A DNA stretch of 33,023 nt from an uncultured Rikenella sp. (lineage in GTDB: Bacteria > Bacteroidota > Bacteroidia > Bacteroidales > Rikenellaceae). Below the pieces are notes generated by a model. It had not been told where the DNA came from. It saw only the letters and a program-made list of their open reading frames with translations, and searched no databases. Position 1 is the stretch's first letter, and every line of letters begins with the position of its first letter. Both the position numbers and the translations under genes were made by a program. Below are positions 1 through 5,444 of this stretch, in pieces. The stretch covers positions 1 through 33,023 of the forward strand of contig NZ_CAJTMN010000014.1 of assembly GCF_910577125.1 (NCBI RefSeq). Reading direction: 5' to 3'.

Positions 1-112
1 GTCAACAGGAGGGTACTGCGCTCGGGCCGCGCGGGCCCCACGTCCCGTGGACGGGGAAATGCTTACGCATTTCCACTTTTCGCTCAGCCCAAGTTTTCGT
101 TCAGTTCTCTGT

Positions 113-187
113 CCGCGCGCCTTGGGAAATCTTGTCAAAATGTGCCGACACATTTTGACGATTTCCCTCTTAAGGCGGGGCGCGCGG
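113..187 (-). repeat. Large structured hairpin, copy A
   Basis: Nested inverted repeats: outer arms CCGCGCGCC (113-121) and GGCGCGCGG (179-187), middle arms GGGAAATC (124-131) and GATTTCCC (160-167), inner arms GTCAAAATGTG (134-144) and CACATTTTGAC (149-159), loop 145-148. All three stems are perfect. The unpaired segment between outer and middle stems is long on one side only (168-178), which defines the sense strand as minus, with the segment reading CCGCCTTAAGA. Confidence 0.8.
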
Positions 188-324
188 TGCCTTCGGGCAC
201 TCCGACAGGGCTGCTTCTACCCTAACAGGATAGAACTGCCCTGCGCGGGCGGCGTCCGGGTGACCCCGGCAGGACAGAGCGATACTGCGTATCGCTTACT
301 TATTCGCTTCGCCCTATTCTCTGG

Positions 325-399
325 CCGCGCGCTTTGGAAATCTTGTCAAAATGTGCCGACACATTTTGACGATTTCCCTCTTTAGGCGTCGGCGCGCGG
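325..399 (-). repeat. Large structured hairpin, copy A'
   Basis: Second copy with the same middle and inner stems as copy A: outer arms CCGCGCGC (325-332) and GCGCGCGG (392-399), middle GGAAATC (336-342) with GATTTCC (371-377), inner 345-355 with 360-370. The one-sided unpaired segment reads GACGCCTAAAGAG on the minus strand, almost identical to that of copy B at 4308-4320, although the stems of A' and B have different sequences. Confidence 0.8.
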
Positions 400-633
400 T
401 TGGCTTGAGGGTACTGCCCTTCCGCCGGGCGGGCGGTGCGTGCCGCACTCCCAATTGGCCGCCTTTACCCTAACAGGATAGAACTGCCCTACGCGGGCGG
501 CGGCCGGTCAATAAGGCAAAGAGAACCCCAATAAAACGCCCGATGGGCGCCCCGGCGGGACGGAGCGATACTACGTATCGCTAACCTGTTAGCTTCACCC
601 TATGCTTTGTCCGCGCGCCGGAAGAGTGCTTTG

Positions 634-2103
634 TCAGAAGTTCCACGCCGGATTTTTCGACTCCGTGCGCGCTTTGTCCATAATGGCCGTCAACTCGATG
701 ACCTTGCCCGGATATTTCGAAGCCACGTCGCGCAGCTCTTTCGGGTCGCGCGAGAGGTTGTAAAGCTCATAGCGCACCTTCGTCGGGTCGTCGGACAACC
801 GTTTGGCATTCAGACGGATCAGTTTCCAGTTGTCGCGGATCACCGCCTGTTTGCCCCCCTCTTCGTGGAACTCGAAATAGAGATAATCGTGCTTCGGCTG
901 TTCGCCCTCGCCCGTCCATTCCGGGAGCATCGAGATGCCGTCCACGCCCCGCGGCACCTCTGCCCCCACGATGTCGCACACCGTCGGCAGAAAGTCCCAG
1001 AAAGCCGAAACATGGTAGCTTACGCTCCCCGGCGCGACGTGTCCCGGCCACACCACGATGAACGGCGTCCGGATACCCCCTTCGTAGAGGTCGCGCTTAG
1101 TGCCCCGGTATAAGGAGTTGCTGTTGAAGTAGTTCGGGTCGTGCCCCCCCTCGACGTGCGTGCCGTTGTCGGAGCTGAAGATGAAAATCGTGTTGTCGAG
1201 TTGCTCCGTCTCGCGCAGCTTGGCCGCCAGACGGCCCACATTGTCGTCGATCCGTTTGACCATCGCTGCGAAAGCCGCCCGCGGCTGCGGCTGAGCCCCG
1301 TACCAGTTCCCCTCGAACGGCGTTTCGAGAAACCGGCCTTCGAACGGTTTCATCTCTTCGGCCGGCAGAACCAGCTCGGCGTGAGGCAGCGTGGTGGCGA
1401 ACTCCAGGAAGAACGGCCGGCCCGTCGCCACGCTCCGGTCGATGAACGACAAGGCCTGCCGAGTGGTCAATTCGTCGGAATATTGGGTGCCGTCCAATTC
1501 GATTTTGGTGCCGTTTTCGTAGAGCTTTTTCGGATAGTAGTGGTGTGCGTCGAGCTGGGCCTGATGGCCGAAAAAGTAGTCGAATCCCTGATTTCCCGCG
1601 CCCCCCTCTTCGGGATAGCCGCCGAGGCCCCACTTGCCGGTGATCCCCGTGGCGTAGCCTTTCGAACGCAGGATCTCGGCCACGGTCACCTCCTCGGCCG
1701 GCAGCGAATAGTCGTAGACCGTTCCGTCCTCCAGCGTCCGTTCGCCGTTGCCGCGGATGCCCGAGTGGCCGGTGTGTTTGCCGGTCAGCAGCACCGCGCG
1801 GCTCGGCGCCGAAACGGTCGAACCGGCGTAATGCTGCATGAACTGCATCCCGGCTCGGGCCAGCGAATCGATGTGCGGGGTCGGAATGGTGCGCTGTCCG
1901 TAGGCCCCGATGTCGCCGATCCCGAGGTCGTCGGTCAGGACGAAGACGATGTTCGGCAGGCGCCGTGCAGCGGTGTCGGCCGGTGCGGAGGACGTTTTGC
2001 CTCCTTTGGCGGATGCGGGGAGCGGCAGTGCGGCGGCAGCGGCCATCAACAGGCTCCATTCGGAGAGGTGTCTCACGTGATTTCGTTTTTTGAGAGGCGG
2101 CAA
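634..2103 (-). CDS. Serine-type sulfatase (arylsulfatase family), exported
   Basis: Alkaline-phosphatase-fold sulfatase that hydrolyses sulfate esters, expected in the periplasm. An n-region KKRNHVRH followed by a hydrophobic Ala-rich stretch ending ALPLPASA (about residues 1-32) looks like a signal peptide. Metal ligands are seen in LTDD (58-59) and SDNG (312-314). The active-site motif is S98-A-P-S-R102, so the formylglycine would be made from serine by an anaerobic sulfatase-maturating enzyme (known for this family; none is encoded in this window). Further conserved blocks are TGKWGLGGYP and GTKRDLYEGG. The only start that keeps the positively charged n-region and has no stop above it is TTG at 2103 (GTG at residue 10 is an alternative; the first ATG, residue 20, lacks the n-region). 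It is divergent from rdgB, stands alone with no SusC/D partner, and is followed by the left repeat array. Substrate unknown. Confidence 0.9.
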   Translation of the reverse strand: MPPLKKRNHVRHLSEWSLLMAAAAALPLPASAKGGKTSSAPADTAARRLPNIVFVLTDDLGIGDIGAYGQRTIPTPHIDSLARAGMQFMQHYAGSTVSAPSRAVLLTGKHTGHSGIRGNGERTLEDGTVYDYSLPAEEVTVAEILRSKGYATGITGKWGLGGYPEEGGAGNQGFDYFFGHQAQLDAHHYYPKKLYENGTKIELDGTQYSDELTTRQALSFIDRSVATGRPFFLEFATTLPHAELVLPAEEMKPFEGRFLETPFEGNWYGAQPQPRAAFAAMVKRIDDNVGRLAAKLRETEQLDNTIFIFSSDNGTHVEGGHDPNYFNSNSLYRGTKRDLYEGGIRTPFIVVWPGHVAPGSVSYHVSAFWDFLPTVCDIVGAEVPRGVDGISMLPEWTGEGEQPKHDYLYFEFHEEGGKQAVIRDNWKLIRLNAKRLSDDPTKVRYELYNLSRDPKELRDVASKYPGKVIELTAIMDKARTESKNPAWNF

Positions 2104-2149
2104 TGTAGTAAATTTTCGTTAAATTCGCCTCGTCGAATCGAATCAGGAC

Positions 2150-2740
2150 ATGAAAATCATCTTCGCTACGGGCAATCGGAACAAGTTGAAAGAGATACAG
2201 GCGATGCTCGGTGACCGGGCCGAGGTGTCGATTCCGGCGGATCACGGGGTGACGGAGGAGATTCCGGAAAACCAGCCGACGCTGGAGGGGAATGCGCTCC
2301 AAAAGGCGCGCTATATCTACGAACGGACGGGGCTGGACTGCTTTGCCGACGATACGGGGCTGGAGGTCGAAGCGCTGGGCGGGGAGCCGGGTGTCTTCTC
2401 GGCGCGCTATGCGGCGGTGAACGGGGCGGGCGAAGGGCATGCCTCGGCGGATAATATGGCCTTGCTGCTCAGGCGGCTGAAGGGGCAGCAAAATCGACGG
2501 GCGCGTTTCCGGACGGTGATCGCGCTGATTCGGAACGGCGAGGAGCACCTCTTCGAGGGGATTGTGAACGGCGAGATCACGCTCGAAAAGAGCGGCACGG
2601 AGGGGTTCGGCTACGACCCGGTTTTCCGGCCGGAGGGGTATGCCGAGACTTTTGCCGAGATGGCGCCGGAGCTCAAAAACCGGATCAGCCATCGCGGACG
2701 GGCGACGGCGCGGCTCATCGAGTTCCTGGATGCGGAATGA
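2150..2740 (+). CDS. rdgB: XTP/dITP diphosphatase (RdgB/HAM1 family)
   Basis: Hydrolyses non-canonical purine triphosphates (dITP, XTP) to monophosphate and pyrophosphate, cleaning the cytoplasmic nucleotide pool. The N-terminus MKIIFATGNRNKLKEI is the family's nucleotide-binding start. FADDTGLEVEALGG, PGVFSARYA and the C-terminal FGYDPVFRPEGY, AEM and SHRGRA blocks are all present; 196 aa is the normal length. ATG at 2150 lies 46 bp from the divergent sulfatase start, so the short gap must hold both control regions; TAAATTCG at 2120-2127 resembles a -7 box, without a clear -33. It is the first gene of rdgB-pyrH-frr, with 31 bp to pyrH. Confidence 0.96.
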   Translation: MKIIFATGNRNKLKEIQAMLGDRAEVSIPADHGVTEEIPENQPTLEGNALQKARYIYERTGLDCFADDTGLEVEALGGEPGVFSARYAAVNGAGEGHASADNMALLLRRLKGQQNRRARFRTVIALIRNGEEHLFEGIVNGEITLEKSGTEGFGYDPVFRPEGYAETFAEMAPELKNRISHRGRATARLIEFLDAE

Positions 2741-2771
2741 GGTACGGGAGTAATTTAATCTTTTGGAAAAG

Positions 2772-3497
2772 ATGGCGAAATATAAAAGGATATTGCTGAA
2801 ACTCAGCGGCGAATCGCTTCAGGGAAAACAGGGGTACGGGCTGGATCCGGAGGTGCTGGCTTCGTATGCCGCTCAAATTCGGACGGTGGCCGAGGCGGGG
2901 GTGCAGATCGGGATCGTGATCGGAGGGGGGAATATTTTCCGCGGGATGACGGGGGTCGGGAAAGGCTTCGACCGGGTGCGGGGGGATCAGATGGGGATGC
3001 TGGCGACGGTCATCAACTCGCTGGCCTTGCAGTCGGCGATCGAGAATGCGGGGGGAAGGGCCTGTGTGCTGACCTCGATTCCGATGGGGCCGGTGGGGGC
3101 GGGCATCTACTCCAAGTTCCGGGCGCTGGAGCTGATGCGCGAGGGGTATGTGGTGATTATCGGCGGGGGGACGGGAAATCCGTTCTTTACGACCGATACG
3201 GCGTCGGCGCTGCGCGGGGTGGAGATCGAGGCGGATGTGCTGCTCAAGGGAACCAGGGTCGACGGGGTCTATACGGCTGACCCGGAGAAGGATCCCGCGG
3301 CGGTGAAGTACGACCGGATTACGTTCGCCGAGGTGATCGAAAAACGCCTGAAAGTGATGGACCTGACGGCCTTTACGATGTGCATGGAGAACCGCCTGCC
3401 GATCATCGTCTTCGACATGGATACGCCGGGCAACCTGGAACGGGTGCTGGCTGAGGAGGGCGCTTTGGCGGAGGTCGGGACGCTCGTGCACAATTAA
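2772..3497 (+). CDS. pyrH: UMP kinase
   Basis: Phosphorylates UMP to UDP with ATP in pyrimidine nucleotide synthesis; a bacterial hexameric amino-acid-kinase-fold enzyme. The sequence shows the start MAKYKRILLKLSGESL, the glycine-rich IGGGNIFRG, ADVLLKGTRVDGVYTADPEKD and MDLTAFTMC, all typical. I place the start at ATG 2772 (241 aa), because homologues begin at this methionine; an in-frame TTG at 2763 would add three residues. It lies between rdgB and frr. The pyrH-frr pairing is common in bacteria. Confidence 0.97.
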   Translation: MAKYKRILLKLSGESLQGKQGYGLDPEVLASYAAQIRTVAEAGVQIGIVIGGGNIFRGMTGVGKGFDRVRGDQMGMLATVINSLALQSAIENAGGRACVLTSIPMGPVGAGIYSKFRALELMREGYVVIIGGGTGNPFFTTDTASALRGVEIEADVLLKGTRVDGVYTADPEKDPAAVKYDRITFAEVIEKRLKVMDLTAFTMCMENRLPIIVFDMDTPGNLERVLAEEGALAEVGTLVHN

Positions 3498-3527
3498 TCT
3501 CCGAAAATAAATAAGAACGACAAACAT

Positions 3528-4091
3528 ATGGGACAGAAAAGAGCAATCATCGATGCGGCGATGCCGCGTATGGACAAGGCTTTCGCGCATTTCGAATCGG
3601 AGATCGCGGCGATCAAGGCGGGCAAGGCGAGTCCGAACGTACTGAACGGGGTGATGGTGGAGTCGTACGGGGCGCAGATGCCGGTCAATCAGGTGGCCAG
3701 CGTGACGGTGCCGGATGCGCGGACGATTCTGATTCAGCCGTGGGACAAGAACCTGCTGGCGCCGATCGAGAAGGCGATCATCAACTCCAACCTGGGGATG
3801 ACGCCGTCGAACAACGGGGAGACGATTCGGCTCAACGTGCCGCCGCTGACCGAGGAGCGGCGCAAGGAGCTCATGAAGCAGATCAAGGCGGAGGCGGAGA
3901 CGTGCCGGGTGGCGTTGCGCGGGGTTCGTCGCGATGCGATCGAGGCGATCAAAAAGGCGGTCAAGGCGGACGGTCTGCCGGAAGACGTGGCGAAGGACGG
4001 CGAGGACGAGGTGCAGAAGATCGTGGACGGTTTCTCCAAACGGATTGACGAGGTGCTGACGGTGAAGGAAAAGGAGATTATGACAGTGTAG
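3528..4091 (+). CDS. frr: Ribosome recycling factor
   Basis: With EF-G (fusA, at 20828 in this window) it splits post-termination ribosomes. 187 aa, the full family length; conserved blocks include the hinge-region VTVPDARTILIQPWDK, INSNLGMTPSNNGETIRLNVPPLTEERRKEL and the C-terminal helix RRDAIEAIKKA...EDEVQKI. ATG at 3528, 30 bp after pyrH, so translated from the same message. A strong intrinsic terminator follows at 4119-4155, making frr the last gene of the unit. Confidence 0.97.
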   Translation: MGQKRAIIDAAMPRMDKAFAHFESEIAAIKAGKASPNVLNGVMVESYGAQMPVNQVASVTVPDARTILIQPWDKNLLAPIEKAIINSNLGMTPSNNGETIRLNVPPLTEERRKELMKQIKAEAETCRVALRGVRRDAIEAIKKAVKADGLPEDVAKDGEDEVQKIVDGFSKRIDEVLTVKEKEIMTV

Positions 4092-4118
4092 TCGGTACGG
4101 CTTTGTTAGCAGATGTCG

Positions 4119-4155
4119 AAGAGGACGGTTTCGCACCGTCCTCTTTCGTTTTCGG
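4119..4155 (+). terminator. Intrinsic terminator of rdgB-pyrH-frr
   Basis: GAGGACGGT (4121-4129) pairs with ACCGTCCTC (4135-4143) around a TTCGC loop, extended by AA/TT, then a T-rich run (CTTTCGTTTTC). It lies 28 bp after the frr stop. Confidence 0.85.
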
Positions 4156-4299
4156 GATGTTCTGGTTTACAAGGATTCTGGGCGTAGACAAAGGGCGGGG
4201 TACAGCAACCAAGTAAGCGATACGTAGTATCGCTCCGTCCTGCCGGGGTCACCCGGCCGCCGCCCGCGTAGGGCAGTTCCGTCCGGTTCGGAGCTCAAC

Positions 4300-4375
4300 C
4301 GCGCGCCGACGCCTAAGGAGGCGATTCAACTGTTTCGGCGATAAGCCGAAACAGAATGAATCGCCAAGGCGCGCG
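4300..4375 (+). repeat. Large structured hairpin, copy B
   Basis: Outer arms CGCGCGCC (4300-4307) and GGCGCGCG (4368-4375), unpaired 5' segment GACGCCTAAGGAG (4308-4320), middle arms GCGATTCA (4321-4328) and TGAATCGC (4357-4364), inner arms CTGTTTCGGC (4330-4339) and GCCGAAACAG (4345-4354). It has the same architecture as copies A and C with different stem sequences. Confidence 0.8.
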
Positions 4376-4524
4376 AACAGAGAACGGTGCGAAGCTTTGG
4401 GCCGATACAGCCGCAGCGATGCGTAAGCATCGCTCGTCCCCGCACCCGTTGGGTGTTTTGTTAGGGCTTTCTTCGCCTTATTATAAGTGGGGCCCGCGCG
4501 GCCGTTATTATGTTCTAATTATTC

Positions 4525-4597
4525 GTGTGCCACGCTTAAAGATGCGATTCAACTGTTTCGACGATGGGCCGAAAGAGAATGAATCGCCCAGGCGCGC
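4525..4597 (+). repeat. Large structured hairpin, copy B'
   Basis: Outer arms GTGTGCC (4525-4531) and GGCGCGC (4591-4597) pair only if two G-T (G-U) wobbles are allowed on this strand; on the other strand they would be A-C mismatches. Unpaired segment ACGCTTAAAGAT (4532-4543), middle arms GCGATTCA (4544-4551) and TGAATCGC (4580-4587). The inner stem CTGTTTCG/CGAAAGAG (4553-4560/4570-4577) has one mismatch. Confidence 0.75.
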
Positions 4598-4765
4598 AAA
4601 TAGAGAACAGTTCGAAGATTTGGGCTGACACGGCCATCTGCCCACCGCAGGCCCCACGTCCCGTGGACGGGCGAAACTGCGTTTCGCTGCGGCTGTGTCG
4701 GTAAACTGGAGTAGAGGTTGCTTATTGGGGTAGAGGCTGCCAATTGTGAGTGCGACACGCACCGT

Positions 4766-5101
4766 TTATTCCGAGAGGCAACGCAACGAAAAACCGTAGC
4801 CGCGACTATAGGCATAACCGGGATTGAGCCACATTATGCCGAAATCCAAACGTATACCATAGGTGTCGCGGACCGTCGAAGACCAGTTATAACCACCATT
4901 GCCGCCATTACCGGATTCACCCGTGTTATTGTGGCGGTAGCCCGGGGCGGGGTACCAGGCAAGCGGGGTTCCCGCAGTGCCATCGCTGCTTACCTTGTAC
5001 AACCGACCGTTGGTCGCCTTGTATTGACCTGCTCCATAAGATTCCCCGACAACTCCATCGGAATAATAAGGGAATGTTCCATTTAAAGGCGTGCGGGCTT
5101 T
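4766..5101 (-). pseudogene. 3' fragment of a FISUMP/fimbrillin-like surface protein gene
   Basis: An open frame of about 111 codons with no ATG start, running from a stop at 5102-5104 to 4766. The product ends in YNWSSTVRDTYGIRLDFG and GYAYSRGYGFSLRCLSE, the usual C-terminal signature (W-S-S ... G-F-S-x-R-C) of Fibrobacter-succinogenes-major-paralogous (FISUMP) domains found in many Bacteroidetes fimbrillin-like surface proteins. Upstream residues include GTFPYYSDGVVGES. Signal peptide, lipobox and N-terminal domains are missing. The similarity stops about where the 28-bp tandem repeat (5083-5138) begins, so the fragment was probably cut there. It could instead be a donor cassette for recombination with an intact paralogue elsewhere; that is inference. 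Confidence 0.72.
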
Positions 5102-5138
5102 TTAAGTCACTTAAAGGCGTGCGGGCTTTTTAAGTCAC
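5083..5138. repeat. Exact 28-bp tandem duplication
   Basis: Two identical 28-bp copies, 5083-5110 and 5111-5138, each starting TTAAAGGCGTGCGGGC and ending TTTTTAAGTCAC. They lie between the FISUMP fragment and the large hairpin at 5134-5208; the second copy overlaps the outer arm of that hairpin by five bases. Confidence 0.9.
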
Positions 5139-5208
5139 CCGCCGGGATTTCTTCTCGATTTTGCTCACCGCAAAACGAGTGAAATCCCTCTTTGCGCGGG
5201 CGGGCGAC
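5134..5208 (-). repeat. Large structured hairpin, copy C
   Basis: Outer arms 5134-5143 and 5199-5208 (ten pairs, one of them G-U when read on the minus strand), middle arms GGGATTTC (5144-5151) and GAAATCCC (5181-5188), inner arms CTCGATTTTGC (5154-5164) and GCAAAACGAG (5170-5179) with one bulged base. The one-sided unpaired segment (5189-5198) makes minus the sense strand, where it reads CGCGCAAAGA. It is nearly the same element as C' at 32762-32840, in opposite orientation. It lies downstream of the patatin gene, in that gene's sense. Confidence 0.8.
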
Positions 5209-5444
5209 TTTTTTACGGGAGTGAACCGTTCTCTTTAACTTCGCTGCGCTCGTTTTCCTCCTCGCCGCTCGGCAATTCGCAAACTACGTTCGCATTGCAC
5301 TCGTTGGCAGTGTCGGTTGTGAACAAAGAGGACCGGAAAAACTTTATGATAGCTACGTTACGCCCCAGGCTCCGCAGGCCTCGCGTGCCGCGGTGGACAA
5401 CAGGCTGAGGGAGCTGTGTCTCTGTCGCATGCCTTGGGGAAACC
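5209..5444. other. Intergenic stretch without a recognised feature
   Basis: Between hairpin C and the patatin stop I see no credible coding frame, tRNA or strong terminator. A weak CTGAGG/CCTCAG pair (5405-5410/5443-5448) overlaps the end of the patatin gene but has no T-run on the minus strand. Confidence 0.5.

Larger units (their letters stand above)
1..620 (-). repeat. Array of composite palindromic repeats (left array)
   Basis: No gene is supported here. Read on the minus strand, downstream of the sulfatase stop, the stretch is a run of related units. Each unit has a large hairpin (113-187, 325-399, and what looks like a truncated one near 611-619), a linker of about 40-50 bases, a small hairpin (55-74, 278-296, 564-582) next to GTCC/GGAC, and a GC-rich linker containing CCGCGTAGGGCAGTTC or a close variant. 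Equivalent parts are about 210-290 bp apart. The same unit occurs in plus orientation at 4200-4690. There are no direct-repeat/spacer features of a CRISPR and no transposase. Function unknown. Confidence 0.8.
4200..4690 (+). repeat. Array of composite palindromic repeats (right array)
   Basis: This is the same composite unit as at 1-620 but on the plus strand: small hairpin 4216-4234, CCGTCC and the GC-rich linker, large hairpin 4300-4375, linker (AACAGAGAACGG...TTTGGGC), small hairpin 4415-4434, large hairpin 4525-4597, the linker again, then small hairpin 4671-4687. A block CCCCACGTCCCGTGGACGGG occurs both near 36-55 and near 4653-4672. No coding sequence is supported. A short stem CACCC/GGGTG followed by TTTTGTT at about 4442-4461 looks like a weak terminator inside the array. 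Confidence 0.8.

Noticed and set aside
1..620. Possible CRISPR array
   Set aside because: Repeated parts are long, imperfect, nested palindromes at irregular spacing; there are no uniform spacers and no cas genes.
1097..2692. A 531-codon minus frame spanning the sulfatase start and antisense rdgB
   Set aside because: It crosses the divergent promoter gap and has Arg/Pro-rich low-information sequence; both real genes are complete.
4356..4628. Possible small protein across the right repeat array
   Set aside because: The frame runs through structured repeats that recur elsewhere in non-coding arrangement, and it has no recognisable features.
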